From an uncultured Clostridia bacterium (GTDB taxonomy: Bacteria > Bacillota > Clostridia > Oscillospirales > CAG-272), in the NCBI GenBank assembly GCA_937934385.1, contig CALGZV010000084.1:1-16972 (forward strand): a stretch of DNA of 16,972 nucleotides, given 5' to 3'. Below, piece after piece: positions 1 to 8,797 of this stretch. Under the pieces are notes generated by a model that ran no database searches, had not been told where the DNA came from, and saw only the letters and a program-made list of their open reading frames with translations. Both the position numbers and the translations under genes were made by a program. Positions within the stretch are counted from its first letter, which is position 1; each line of letters begins with the position of its first letter.

Positions 1-200
1 CCCCTCTAAAGGGGAAGGCTTACAGTTCAGCACTAATTCCAAGCTTTCCCCCTTTCGTTTGTCCCTAATATGGGAATCATATTTGCACAGCAAATATGAT
101 TTAGAAAGGTGCGTGTATGACTCTATTAAAGGGAAAATTAAGCCGCACCTTTGGGGAAACAAGTGGCGTGCGTAGCACGTCGAATGAGGTGTAGGACACA
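1..200. repeat. Intergenic repeat-like element with nested inverted repeats, cut by the window edge
   Basis: No plausible gene is seen here. The stretch is built of inverted repeats. Positions 11-21 pair with 41-51 (11 bp, one G-T wobble). Positions 75-86 pair perfectly with 90-101 (12 bp, 3-base loop). Positions 105-113 pair with 144-152 (9 bp, 30-base spacer). A short CGTGC/GCACG pair lies at about 167-180. The left edge (CCCCTCTAAAGGGGAAGGCT) and the right part (a GGGGAAAC then GTGGCGTGCG segment ending in GATGAGGTGT-like bases) resemble, from memory, the two ends of an intergenic repeat scattered through many gut Clostridia genomes. This copy looks decayed and its left end lies outside the window. 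The dyads are seen directly; membership of a repeat family is inference. Confidence 0.5.
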
Positions 201-236
201 CAGTACCCGTTATTTAAACAACTTTTTTTGTATAGC

Positions 237-275
237 AATAACGCTTGCTATCGCAAGCGTTATTTTGTTTATTTA
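237..275 (+). terminator. Rho-independent terminator facing right
   Basis: A perfect 12-bp stem (237-248 with 253-264) closes a 4-base loop and runs into a T-rich tract (TTTTGTTTATTT) on the plus strand. The minus-strand reading has no T tract after the stem, so it would not serve the leftward fprA gene well. The simplest reading is that it ends a rightward gene lying left of the window, convergent with fprA. Positions 276-280 and 288-292 form a further small 5-bp dyad of unknown role. Confidence 0.6.
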
Positions 276-343
276 AGGTCATAAAAAGACCTCATGCTCC
301 TACAGTTTGATTCAAATAAAACATGTGCTGTGACAACAGAATA

Positions 344-1501
344 TTATAGCAAAGCTTCCGCAAGTGCATTAAGTTTTCCGGTACTCTCTGCATTAAGCGC
401 CGATTTTATTGTTACAGCAGGCTCTAACATTTCGAGATTTTTGCTCTTTTCAAACATTGACTTCATAGTTTTTGCCGCAAGGGGCGCCCACGTTCCGTTT
501 TCGATAAAGCCAACAATACGGTTCTGATAATTTCTTTCAATAAGATGCTCGATAAATGTACGCATAAAAGGAAAGATATCGGCATTATATGTAACTGTAG
601 CTAAAACAAGCTTTTTGCAGCGAAACGCATCGGCAACTGCCTGCGCCATATCGGCACGTGCCAGATCGGTTACTACCAAATCGGAACAGCCATTGTTTTT
701 AAGTATCTCCGCCAGCTTCAGAGCAGCCTCTTTTGTATGACCGTAAACTGAGGTATAAGCTATCATTACACCTTCACTTTCGGGAATATAGGAGGACCAT
801 GTGTTATAAAGACCGAGATAATATCCCAAATTTTCATTTAATACCGGACCGTGCAGAGGACAGATAATCTGTATATCCAAGCCGCCTACTTTTTTCAGCA
901 GTGACTGTACCTGAGCGCCGTATTTTCCGACAATTCCTATATAATAGCGTCTTGCTTCTGAAGTCCAATCTTCTTCGGTATCAAGCGCTCCGAATTTTCC
1001 GAATCCGTCCGCCGAAAACAGTACTTTATCACAGCTATCGTAAGTAACTATAACCTCAGGCCAGTGTACCATCGGTGCAGCCGTAAATGAAAGGACATGT
1101 TTACCCAATGTCAGCGTATCTCCCTCTGCAACAACCTGCTTTCTTTCTGCAAAATCGGTACCGAAAAACTGCTTCATCATTACAAACGCTTTTGCGCTTG
1201 AAACTATTACAGCATCACTGTATTTTTGCATAAAATTTGCTATATTTGCAGAATGGTCAGGCTCCATATGATGGACTATAAGGTAATCCGGCTTACGTCC
1301 GTTTAAAGCTTTATCAATATTGCAAAGCCACTCATCATTAAAACGGGCATCAACGGTATCCATAACTGCTATTCTGTCATCTATTATAACATATGAATTA
1401 TAGGACATACCGTTAGGCACAGCATACTGTCCTTCAAAAAGATCAATACTGTGATCGTTTACTCCAACATATAAAATATCGTTTGTTATCTTCATATTCA
1501 T
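344..1501 (-). CDS. fprA: Flavodiiron protein FprA (oxygen or nitric oxide reductase)
   Basis: A cytoplasmic flavodiiron protein, which reduces O2 to water and/or NO to N2O using electrons from rubredoxin-type or NADH-linked donors; it protects anaerobes. Numbered from the chosen start, the N-terminal metallo-beta-lactamase-like half has the diiron ligands H78, E80, D82, H83, then H146 (MVHWPE), D165 (FSADGFG) and H217 (PLHGP). The C-terminal flavodoxin half begins near residue 245 with a YTSVYGHTKEAA FMN loop. There is no fused rubredoxin or flavin reductase domain. The frame is open to 1537, but a GGGAG site seven bases upstream of the ATG at 1501, and an extended -10 box overlapping the upstream ATG, favour the 385-residue form. 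It is probably monocistronic. The family is certain; preference for O2 or NO cannot be read from the sequence. Confidence 0.93.
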   Translation of the reverse strand: MNMKITNDILYVGVNDHSIDLFEGQYAVPNGMSYNSYVIIDDRIAVMDTVDARFNDEWLCNIDKALNGRKPDYLIVHHMEPDHSANIANFMQKYSDAVIVSSAKAFVMMKQFFGTDFAERKQVVAEGDTLTLGKHVLSFTAAPMVHWPEVIVTYDSCDKVLFSADGFGKFGALDTEEDWTSEARRYYIGIVGKYGAQVQSLLKKVGGLDIQIICPLHGPVLNENLGYYLGLYNTWSSYIPESEGVMIAYTSVYGHTKEAALKLAEILKNNGCSDLVVTDLARADMAQAVADAFRCKKLVLATVTYNADIFPFMRTFIEHLIERNYQNRIVGFIENGTWAPLAAKTMKSMFEKSKNLEMLEPAVTIKSALNAESTGKLNALAEALL

Positions 1502-1535
1502 TACTATTCTCCCAAAATATCTTTCTTTATCGTTC

Positions 1536-1544
1536 ATTGTAGCA
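1536..1544 (-). promoter_or_regulatory. Extended -10 promoter of fprA
   Basis: The minus strand reads TGCTACAAT, an extended -10 (TGn then TACAAT, 5 of 6 to consensus). The -35 position holds only T-rich sequence, as is usual for extended -10 promoters. Transcription would start near 1529, giving a leader of about 28 bases before the ATG at 1501 and excluding the ATG at 1537. No clear operator dyad is visible. Confidence 0.55.
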
Positions 1545-1664
1545 CTTCTTGCAAAAAAAATAAAGATGTTTTTATTATTTTTTAAATACAGAATATTAAA
1601 ATACTCAGCTTCTGTTCGTATATGCAGGCGAACTTATATGATTAAAAAATACAGTTTTATTATA

Positions 1665-1704
1665 AAAAGAAAAGACAGAATCTTTTAGAAAAGATCCTGC
1701 CTTT
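1665..1704 (-). terminator. Terminator of the leftward dnaA-to-pgsA gene train
   Basis: Positions 1689-1704 and 1671-1686 form a 16-bp stem in the minus-strand transcript, with two G-U wobbles, followed by a T-rich run (TCTTTTTATAATAAAA). In the plus-strand transcript the two wobble positions become A-C mismatches, so the structure is tuned for leftward RNA. It lies about 40 bases past the pgsA stop and separates the train from fprA. Confidence 0.75.
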
Positions 1705-1744
1705 ACTATAATAATTTTCAAATATATTTCAGACGTTTTCAAGA

Positions 1745-2323
1745 TCACTCACTGAGCATCGGCATGTACGCCTTAAAGTATTCAAGTCCGGACCAAACCG
1801 TAAGCACAATCATTGCAGCAGTCATAACATATGAAACCGACATATGCGTTACAGGAAAGAGAGGCTCAATAAGCATCACAACAATTCCGACCATCTGAAC
1901 CGTAGTTTTGACCTTTCCGAGCCATGCCGCGGCAATAACAATTCCCTCTTTATTTGATGCCATCATGCGAAGAAGAGTTACTGACATCTCACGCAGAATG
2001 ATAATAAACAGTCCCCATCCGAGAACATTGCAAAATGCAGGGTCAAAATTTGCATATCGGATAATTACTGCCAGAAGCACACCTATAACAAGCATTTTGT
2101 CAGCAAGCGGGTCAAGAAATTTACCGAGATCTGTCACAAGATTCATCTTTCTTGCAAGCTGTCCGTCAAGCATATCCGTAAGCGATGTAATGATAAAAAG
2201 AGCGGCTGCAACTATACGCCATATTACATCTCCGGGAAATATGGGATATATTATAAATACCATGCAGAACGGTATAAGTATAAGTCGCATTACAGTAAAC
2301 TTTGTAGGCAAATTCAGCTTCAT
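1745..2323 (-). CDS. pgsA: CDP-diacylglycerol-glycerol-3-phosphate 3-phosphatidyltransferase
   Basis: An integral membrane enzyme that makes phosphatidylglycerophosphate from CDP-diacylglycerol and glycerol 3-phosphate, the committed step to phosphatidylglycerol and cardiolipin. The CDP-alcohol phosphatidyltransferase signature is complete and correctly spaced: D50, D53, G54, A57, R58, G67, D71, D75, the aspartates binding metal and the CDP moiety. Hydrophobic stretches at about 12-30, 35-48, 77-90, 100-117, 128-152 and 160-180 fit the usual six-helix fold, and 192 residues is a normal length. The start codon overlaps the rimO stop in an ATGA arrangement (4 bases), so translation is probably coupled. 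rimO-pgsA adjacency is common in Firmicutes. It is the last gene before a terminator. Confidence 0.95.
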   Translation of the reverse strand: MKLNLPTKFTVMRLILIPFCMVFIIYPIFPGDVIWRIVAAALFIITSLTDMLDGQLARKMNLVTDLGKFLDPLADKMLVIGVLLAVIIRYANFDPAFCNVLGWGLFIIILREMSVTLLRMMASNKEGIVIAAAWLGKVKTTVQMVGIVVMLIEPLFPVTHMSVSYVMTAAMIVLTVWSGLEYFKAYMPMLSE

Positions 2324-3810
2324 TTTAATACCGCCTTTCCGACAAGATCATAATCAAGAATTTCTGTAATAAGAACATCGACAAACTGTCCCTCCGGAAT
2401 ACGCTTGTCAGATGAAAAATATATTTTTCCGTCTATTTCAGGCGCATCGGCATAGCTCCGCCCGAAATGGGACTCGGCAACCGGATCAAAGCCTTCGCAG
2501 ATCACCTTTATTTTCTTTCCGAGCTTTTTGCGGTTCTGCTTGTCATTTATGCGCATCTGAAGCTTCATAACTGCGTCATAACGGTCTTGTTTTACCTGTT
2601 CGTCGATCTGGTCAGGCATATCATATGCAGGTGTATCTTCTTCACGGGAATAGGTAAATGCACCGAAATGTTCAAATTCGGCTTCCTTGACATATTCACA
2701 CAGTTCCGCAAACTGTTCTTCGGTCTCTCCGGGGAAGCCGACAATCGCAGTTGTCCGTATAACGATTCCGGGAACCTCTCTGCGGAGGCTGCTCATTGCA
2801 TCCTTTATTACTTCACTTCCGCCGTGACGATTCATTCGCTTCAAAATATCATCGGAAATATGCTGAATCGGAATATCTATATATTTGACAAGGCGGTCGT
2901 TATCTCGTAATTCAGCAACAAGCTCATCGGTTATCTTATCAGGATAACAATACAAAAGTCTTATCCACGGGATCTCCGTATTTTCAGTTATTGCTCTGAT
3001 GAGCTTTGCAAGACTGTATTCACCGTAAAGGTCTATTCCGTAACGGGAAGTATCCTGAGCGATAAGAATAAGCTCTTTCACACCGATTTTTTCAAGTGTC
3101 TTTGCTTCTTCAACAAGCTCCTCTATACGGCGGCTTCTGAAATGTCCGCGCAGACTCGGAATAACACAGTAAGTACATTTGTTATCGCATCCTTCCGCAA
3201 TTTTGAGATACGCATAATACTCAGGTGTAGTAACTACGCGGTCTCCGCCGAGACGAAGTTCCTCCTGCGGTCTGAATGATCTGTATTTCAGTGAAATATC
3301 TGTATCTGAATGCGATGCTTCCTCATAACTATCCTCACAGTCACAGCACGTACCCTCGCATGCGCTTTCATAGATCGCATTTTCGACAGCTACATCAGCA
3401 TCACCGTCGGATATTCCTCCGTCGCCCAAAGCCTTTTTCATATCTTTGGTCCGTTCATCAACCGAACGCACTGCGTCGACAATATCATGAATACTTCCTG
3501 TTCCAAGTACTGCATCTACTTCAGGCATCTCAGACAGAAGCTGCTCACGGTAACGTTCTGCAAGACATCCTGTTACAATAAGACCGCGCAGCCGTTTTTT
3601 CTTCAGCCATGCAACATCAAGTATATTATCTATAGCTTCCTTCTTGGCACTTGTTATAAATGCACAGGTATTTACTATTATAATATCCGCCTTTATATCC
3701 TCAGGTGTTATTTCATATCCTGCCTCCATAAGCTCATGGAGCATAATCTCGGTATCGATCTGATTTTTCGGGCATCCGAGCGATATGAAACCGATTTTAG
3801 TTTTTCTCAT
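2320..3810 (-). CDS. rimO: Ribosomal protein S12 methylthiotransferase RimO with an unusual Cys-rich insertion
   Basis: A radical-SAM enzyme with two iron-sulfur clusters that adds a methylthio group to an aspartate of ribosomal protein S12. Residue numbers count from the in-frame TTG at 3816. The UPF0004 domain has cluster cysteines C15 (SLGCPKN), C51 and C84. The radical-SAM motif CDNKCTYC is at 210-217, and the C-terminal TRAM domain spans about 430-498. The SLGCPKN and AYLKIAEGC contexts favour RimO over MiaB or MtaB. I prefer the ATG at 3810 (GGA eight bases upstream) to the TTG. The protein is about 50 residues longer than usual: residues of about 120-190, between the N-terminal and radical-SAM domains, form a Gly/Asp/Glu-rich linker with cysteines at 153, 157, 158 and 160. 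The gene follows recX by 29 bases and overlaps pgsA by 4. Confidence 0.94.
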   Translation of the reverse strand: MRKTKIGFISLGCPKNQIDTEIMLHELMEAGYEITPEDIKADIIIVNTCAFITSAKKEAIDNILDVAWLKKKRLRGLIVTGCLAERYREQLLSEMPEVDAVLGTGSIHDIVDAVRSVDERTKDMKKALGDGGISDGDADVAVENAIYESACEGTCCDCEDSYEEASHSDTDISLKYRSFRPQEELRLGGDRVVTTPEYYAYLKIAEGCDNKCTYCVIPSLRGHFRSRRIEELVEEAKTLEKIGVKELILIAQDTSRYGIDLYGEYSLAKLIRAITENTEIPWIRLLYCYPDKITDELVAELRDNDRLVKYIDIPIQHISDDILKRMNRHGGSEVIKDAMSSLRREVPGIVIRTTAIVGFPGETEEQFAELCEYVKEAEFEHFGAFTYSREEDTPAYDMPDQIDEQVKQDRYDAVMKLQMRINDKQNRKKLGKKIKVICEGFDPVAESHFGRSYADAPEIDGKIYFSSDKRIPEGQFVDVLITEILDYDLVGKAVLK

Positions 3811-3839
3811 TTTCAAATTCCAATCCGCGTCTGTATTCT

Positions 3840-4367
3840 TTATGTTTCATGCAAAAGCCTGACAGCTTCACGTATCTCACTCACCGTATATCCGTATCTG
3901 ATAAGCGATCCCATGATCTTGTTATCCGGGACAAACTCCCGCTTTTCATCATCATCAAGCTTACATGCACGGCATATTAGTGCAGCACATCCGGCGATAA
4001 AATCTATCTCAAGTTCATCATAATCTATCTGCGCGATATCCTCACGTTTGAATCCTTTTTTATACAGTTCGACTGCTATACGTCTTTTTCCGTACAGCTT
4101 TGTCGTTGCAAGCATAACCGCAGCATCTATAACCTGAGATTTTTCGTTTATATATCCCTTGCCTTTCACATACTCAAGTGCAGTATCTATATCATCAGAA
4201 CAATATCCTTTGCGTGAAAGCTTCTCCCTGAGTCTCTTTTCAGTGTTATTGGCATACACAAGAATATTCATTGCACTGCTGATACAGGCATATTCGGAAT
4301 CGGTATATTCATCGCTTTCGGATGTACGCGAAAGCCGTTTTTTACTTTTTTCCTCTCTGTAACTCAA
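3840..4367 (-). CDS. recX: RecA regulator RecX
   Basis: A small cytoplasmic protein that binds RecA filaments and modulates, usually inhibits, recombinase and LexA-coprotease activity. The 175-residue product shows RecX three-helix repeats: a segment with YANNTEKRLREKLSRKGY at about 38-55, a second with YGKRRIAVELYKKGF at about 92-106, and a third with NKIMGSLIRYGY near the C terminus. The first 25 residues are charged and poorly conserved. The start is a TTG at 4365-4367, supported by a GGTGAG site five bases upstream; there is no ATG at a better position. It lies 42 bases after recA, its usual partner, so the two are probably cotranscribed. Confidence 0.88.
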   Translation of the reverse strand: MSYREEKSKKRLSRTSESDEYTDSEYACISSAMNILVYANNTEKRLREKLSRKGYCSDDIDTALEYVKGKGYINEKSQVIDAAVMLATTKLYGKRRIAVELYKKGFKREDIAQIDYDELEIDFIAGCAALICRACKLDDDEKREFVPDNKIMGSLIRYGYTVSEIREAVRLLHET

Positions 4368-4409
4368 AATATCTCACCGTTTCCCGTACACAGTATTTTT
4401 CAAAAGGCT

Positions 4410-5540
4410 TTACTCCTCCTCAGAAGCAAGAGGAATATCTATATCATAATCATCAGCATCATCGCCTGATATACCGTCAAGATCATTGTTTGTCATATCA
4501 AGATCTATCTTATCACTGAGCTGTCTTATACGGCGCTCTATTTTCTCCATACATTCGGGATTTTCTTCTATATATTTACGCGCGTTATCTTTTCCCTGTC
4601 CGATACGGACTCCGTCGAAAGAAAACCATGAACCGCTTTTTTCAACAATATCAAGATCAACGCCTATATCTAAAAGTTCACCGGATTTGGATATTCCTTT
4701 TCCGTAAAGGATATCAAATTCAGCTACCTTAAACGGAGGCGCCACTTTATTTTTAACAACCTTACACTTTACTCTCGAACCGTACTGCTCTGTTCCGTTT
4801 TTGAGTGCTTCTCCTTTGCGGATGTCTATACGTACAGATGCATAGAACTTGAGAGCGCGGCCGCCGGGCGTAGTTTCGGGATTTCCGTATACAATACCGA
4901 CTTTTTCGCGAAGCTGATTGATAAATATCACAATCGAATTTGATTTGGAGATCGCACCGGAAAGCTTACGGAGTGCCTGTGACATAAGTCTCGCCTGCAG
5001 TCCGACATGTGCCGAACCCATATCTCCGTCGATCTCCTGTTGCGGTACCAGTGCGGCAACCGAATCAACTACAACAATATCGACAGCTCCGGAGCGCACA
5101 AGCGCCTCAGTTATTTCAAGTGCCTGTTCTCCGCTATCGGGCTGAGATACAAGAAGCTCATCTGTCTTGACACCGAGATTCTTTGCATATACCGGATCGA
5201 GCGCATGCTCCGCATCAACAAATGCAGCCGTTCCTCCAAGCTTCTGGCTTTCGGCTACAATATGAAGCGCAAGAGTAGTTTTACCGGAAGATTCCGGTCC
5301 GTATATCTCTATAATACGTCCGCGCGGTACACCGCCGATTCCAAGCGCAAGGTCAAGAGTGAGAGACCCTGTAGATATGGCGCTCACATTCATAACCGGA
5401 TTTTCACCGAGCTTTATAATAGAACCCTGTCCAAACTGTTTTGTAATCTGACTTATCGCCGTATCAAGCGCTTTTTTCTTTTCATCTGCATCTTCTATCG
5501 GAGCAACTGTTTGAGCCGCTTTTTTGGATTTTGTCGCCAT
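4410..5540 (-). CDS. recA: Recombinase RecA
   Basis: A DNA-dependent ATPase that forms filaments on single-stranded DNA, drives strand exchange and triggers SOS autocleavage of LexA. The Walker A loop GPESSGKT is at 81-88, the Walker B VVVDS at 156-160, and the L2-region sequence [22 protein letters not shown] follows from about residue 206. At 376 residues it is somewhat longer than usual, with a Lys/Ala/Asp-rich N-terminal lead of about 20 residues and an acidic Asp/Glu tail after residue 350; such tails tune filament loading in known RecAs. An AGGAGG eight bases before the ATG is the best ribosome site in the train. I saw no LexA-type box in the 34 bases separating it from the lipoprotein gene. 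Confidence 0.98.
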   Translation of the reverse strand: MATKSKKAAQTVAPIEDADEKKKALDTAISQITKQFGQGSIIKLGENPVMNVSAISTGSLTLDLALGIGGVPRGRIIEIYGPESSGKTTLALHIVAESQKLGGTAAFVDAEHALDPVYAKNLGVKTDELLVSQPDSGEQALEITEALVRSGAVDIVVVDSVAALVPQQEIDGDMGSAHVGLQARLMSQALRKLSGAISKSNSIVIFINQLREKVGIVYGNPETTPGGRALKFYASVRIDIRKGEALKNGTEQYGSRVKCKVVKNKVAPPFKVAEFDILYGKGISKSGELLDIGVDLDIVEKSGSWFSFDGVRIGQGKDNARKYIEENPECMEKIERRIRQLSDKIDLDMTNNDLDGISGDDADDYDIDIPLASEEE

Positions 5541-5574
5541 TTAAATTTCCTCCTGAACTTTAATCTATATAAAA

Positions 5575-6231
5575 TCAATAAGTTGGGCTGTCAAGCAACC
5601 AACCTCCGTCCTGCTCGCGCAAGGTTATTTTCATTGTACTTTTTTCTTCTCCGATGAGACAGTCAACACGGCAAACGATAAGTCCGATACCCTCGTCTAC
5701 AACAATTGCCGTTTCCGGATATATTACTGTGGAAAGAGTATATTTTGTATATGTTATATTTTCGTACAAAACTCCTTTTTCCTCGATATACCTGGCATAA
5801 AGACGGTCAAGCCCGAGACTTTCAGCCGTACTTTCGCCGGTCTCCTCTTCAGCTTTATCTTCTTCGGTTTCATACTCACCGAATGCCGTTGCATATACCT
5901 GCTTCAGATAATCTGCCGAATAAACAGACGCTGCAAGCTCTTTTATCTTATCAACAGAAGTATATCCGCAATCTGATGCGACCGGTCTGTACTGAGCGCC
6001 TTTCACTGTAGTAAGCGCTCCGTTGCTTTCATCAGCTAAAGGAAGTCCTTCACCCCAAAGTATTTCATTGACCTCCTGTGATTTCGGTACAAGCTCGGCT
6101 AAGATCGCTCTGGCTTCTTCATTTTTCATGCTGCTTGCACACCCGGAAAAAAGAATCGACGAAATAAACAAAACACAATATAATAACGGTTTCACGGCAA
6201 ATACTTTATCCTTTTTACCTGTTTTATTCAT
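5575..6231 (-). CDS. Putative lipoprotein of unknown function
   Basis: A 218-residue protein with a positively charged start (MNKTGKKDK), a hydrophobic segment at about 15-30 and a lipobox-like LFSGC with Cys31, so it is probably exported and lipid-anchored outside the membrane; the F at -3 is slightly off consensus. The mature part starts with a helical segment (residues 36-56), then WGEGLPL, then YRPV and a helical stretch near 93-117. An acidic low-complexity loop lies at 119-137 and a beta-rich C-terminal part ends in WLLDSPTY, which looks like a secreted NTF2- or cystatin-like fold. I note a faint likeness to IseA-type surface inhibitors but do not claim it. The ATG shares one base with the gyrA stop (TGATG), so expression is probably coupled to gyrA. 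recA follows 34 bases later. Confidence 0.75.
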   Translation of the reverse strand: MNKTGKKDKVFAVKPLLYCVLFISSILFSGCASSMKNEEARAILAELVPKSQEVNEILWGEGLPLADESNGALTTVKGAQYRPVASDCGYTSVDKIKELAASVYSADYLKQVYATAFGEYETEEDKAEEETGESTAESLGLDRLYARYIEEKGVLYENITYTKYTLSTVIYPETAIVVDEGIGLIVCRVDCLIGEEKSTMKITLREQDGGWLLDSPTY

Positions 6232-8756
6232 CAGATATCTTCACTTTCTGCGTTATCGGTGTCCTGAACAGAATCCGCTGCTTCTTCATCTGCCAATATC
6301 TCATCTGACTGTACATCCTCATGAACATTATCATCTTTACAGTCAAGACATGTGAAATTAACAATCCTGCTGTCATCTGACTGACGCATAACGATAACGC
6401 CTCCGGCAGATCTTCCGTATACCGGTATATCACTTGCATGAGTACGGATTATAGTACCGGTGCTTGTTATGATCATAATATCATCATCTTCTGCAACAGA
6501 AGCAATACCTGCGATACGTCCGGTACGTTCTGTATTATGACAGCGAACTCCCTTTCCGCCACGGTTATGGATCGGATACTCGGAAAATTCACTGCGTTTT
6601 CCGTATCCGTTTTCGGTTATCGTCATAACAAGACGTCCGTCCTCTTCGACGGCAACACCCGCTACTTCGTCACCTTCTTCAAGTCTTACAGCCCTTACAC
6701 CGCGCGCAGTGCGTCCGAGAGGTCTCACGTCTCCGAGCCGGAAGAATACTGCATAGCCGTTTTTGGTAGCTATAAGCATCTTACTGTTATCATCCGTAAG
6801 ACGGACATAAAGCAGGTCGTCATCCTCGTCAAGCGAAAGCGCGATTTTTCCGCCCTTACGCTGAATCTCAAATTCCGAAAGAGATGTTCTTTTGATAACA
6901 CCCTGTCTTGTTACCATAGTCAGATATCTGTCTCCGTCAAACGAATCTGTAGATATAAGAGCAGTAACCTTTTCGCCTTCAGACAATTCAATAAGGTTTA
7001 CAATATTTGTTCCCTTTGAAGTTCTTCCGGATTCAGGTATCGTATATGCCTTTTTGACATATATCTTACCCTTGTTTGTGAACATGAGCAGATACGAATG
7101 CGAATTTACGGCAATAACATTCTCGACAAAATCGTCATCCTTTGTCGCCATTCCGATAATACCTTTTCCGCCTCTGTGCTGAGCGGAATATGTATCCGAT
7201 GGTTGGCGCTTGATATATCCGCTGCCTGTCATTGTAATAAGACAGGTATGACGTTCGATAAGATCCTCAAGAATTATCTCGTTCTCCATCGGAACAAGTT
7301 CGGTACGGCGATCATCTCCGAATTTCTGCTTTGTCTGAAGCAATTCTTCTTTTATGATATTCTTGACGCCGTTTTCACTGTCAAGAACAGCACGAAGTTC
7401 ATTAACCTGTACAGTAAGCTTTTCAATCCTGTCGATAACCTTCTGACGTTCCAGTCCGGAAAGACGTCCGAGCGTCATCTCAACGATAGCCTGAGCCTGT
7501 GCATCGGTAAATTCAAAACGCTCGCAGAGACGTTCTTTTGCATTGGGAATAGATTCGCTTGCACGGATTATTTTGATTACTTCTTCGATATGATCTGCAG
7601 CTATTTTATAGCCTTCGTTAAGATGAAGCTCTCTAAGTGCTTTTTCAAGATCAAATTTTATTCTGCGCGTTATAACATTTTCCTGATGTTCTATATAGCA
7701 TCTCAGTATATCTTTAAGTCCGAGAAGCTTCGGAACGTTGTCGACAATTGCAAGCATATTGATTGCGCAGGTGTCCTGAAGCTGAGTATATTTATAAAGC
7801 TGATTGAGTATTACCTGTCCGCTTGCATCGCGGCGGAATTCAACAACAATCCGAAGTCCGGCACGTCCGCTCTCGTCGCGAAGGGCGGTAATTCCGTCAA
7901 TACGCTTATCGTTTACACACGCCGCCATGCTTTCTACAAGTCCGGACTTATTTACACCGTAAGGTATTTCGGTAATTACAATGCGTCTCTTTTCTTCATC
8001 TACCTCAGCACGTGCGCGCACAGTCACTTTTCCCCGTCCGGTCTCATATGCTTCGTATATTCCGGCTGTACCGCATATGATAGCCCCTGTAGGAAAGTCA
8101 GGTCCCTTGATATAATTCATAAGATCTGATACCGTAGCGTCGGGATTATCAATAAGATAAACTGTTCCGTCAACGATCTCACAAAGATTATGCGGAGGAA
8201 TATTCGTCGCCATTCCGACAGCTATACCTACCGAACCGTTGACAAGAAGATTCGGAAATCTCGAAGGAAGTACAACAGGTTCTTTTCTCTTGTTATCAAA
8301 GTTAGGAGAAAAGTCTACAACGTCCTTTTCTATATCGCGTGTCATTTCTTCGGAAAGACGGGCGAGACGCGCTTCTGTATAACGGTAAGCAGCGGCCTTG
8401 TCTCCGTCGATATTACCGAAGTTGCCGTGTCCCTCTATAAGAGGATAGCGTAGAGAAAAAGGCTGAGCAAGACGTACCATTGAATCGTATACGGCGGAAT
8501 CTCCGTGCGGATGATAACGGCCGAGAACGTTACCGACTGTCGTCGCCGATTTATAGAACGGTTTGTCATGTGTGATCTTATCTTCGTACATAGCATATAT
8601 AATACGTCTGTGTACCGGCTTAAGTCCGTCGCGTACATCGGGAAGCGCACGTGAAACGATAACGCTCATGGCATACTGGATAAAAGAATCCTTAAGTTCT
8701 TTTTCCATATGTACGTCAACTATTTTTTGATCTTTAAACTCTAAATTTTCTTCCAT
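6231..8756 (-). CDS. gyrA: DNA gyrase subunit A
   Basis: The DNA-cleaving and wrapping subunit of gyrase, which introduces negative supercoils using ATP bound by GyrB. The winged-helix/tower core has the catalytic tyrosine Y126 (AYRYTEAR). The quinolone-determining region [20 protein letters not shown] holds Ser87 and Asp91, equivalent to E. coli Ser83 and Asp87, that is, the unmutated state. The C-terminal beta-pinwheel carries a GyrA box QHRGGKG at 526-532 plus blade repeats near 640, 680-695, 730-737 and 780-787, which identifies it as GyrA rather than ParC. The last 35 residues are an acidic Asp/Glu tail, a feature that in other gyrases affects wrapping. Start at ATG 8756, preceded by AAGGA and a closer AGG. 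It is 41 bases after the PfkB-family gene. Confidence 0.97.
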   Translation of the reverse strand: MEENLEFKDQKIVDVHMEKELKDSFIQYAMSVIVSRALPDVRDGLKPVHRRIIYAMYEDKITHDKPFYKSATTVGNVLGRYHPHGDSAVYDSMVRLAQPFSLRYPLIEGHGNFGNIDGDKAAAYRYTEARLARLSEEMTRDIEKDVVDFSPNFDNKRKEPVVLPSRFPNLLVNGSVGIAVGMATNIPPHNLCEIVDGTVYLIDNPDATVSDLMNYIKGPDFPTGAIICGTAGIYEAYETGRGKVTVRARAEVDEEKRRIVITEIPYGVNKSGLVESMAACVNDKRIDGITALRDESGRAGLRIVVEFRRDASGQVILNQLYKYTQLQDTCAINMLAIVDNVPKLLGLKDILRCYIEHQENVITRRIKFDLEKALRELHLNEGYKIAADHIEEVIKIIRASESIPNAKERLCERFEFTDAQAQAIVEMTLGRLSGLERQKVIDRIEKLTVQVNELRAVLDSENGVKNIIKEELLQTKQKFGDDRRTELVPMENEIILEDLIERHTCLITMTGSGYIKRQPSDTYSAQHRGGKGIIGMATKDDDFVENVIAVNSHSYLLMFTNKGKIYVKKAYTIPESGRTSKGTNIVNLIELSEGEKVTALISTDSFDGDRYLTMVTRQGVIKRTSLSEFEIQRKGGKIALSLDEDDDLLYVRLTDDNSKMLIATKNGYAVFFRLGDVRPLGRTARGVRAVRLEEGDEVAGVAVEEDGRLVMTITENGYGKRSEFSEYPIHNRGGKGVRCHNTERTGRIAGIASVAEDDDIMIITSTGTIIRTHASDIPVYGRSAGGVIVMRQSDDSRIVNFTCLDCKDDNVHEDVQSDEILADEEAADSVQDTDNAESEDI

Positions 8757-8797
8757 TTACCTGACCATTCCTTATTTTTATATCAGATGATCCGAAT

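Noticed and set aside
1..343. tRNA or other structured RNA gene in the left intergenic region
   Set aside because: The dyads do not form a cloverleaf, and no T-loop or anticodon arm can be placed; repeat plus terminator explains the structure better.
1502..1537. Longer fprA N terminus starting at 1537
   Set aside because: The extended -10 box overlaps that ATG, and GGGAG is correctly spaced before the ATG at 1501, where the family sequence begins.
2961..2969. TTATCCACG, close to a DnaA box
   Set aside because: It lies alone inside the rimO coding sequence, far from dnaA, and encodes conserved-looking residues; a single match is expected by chance.
5541..5574. SOS (LexA) operator before recA
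   Set aside because: No GAAC-N4-GTTC-like palindrome is seen in the short gap or just upstream; an operator inside the lipoprotein gene was looked for but not found.
7098..8129. Long plus-strand open frame of 343 codons opposite gyrA
   Set aside because: It is antisense to a complete, motif-rich gyrA. The predicted product is Cys/Phe/Ile-rich with no recognisable domain, and the frame has no ribosome site.
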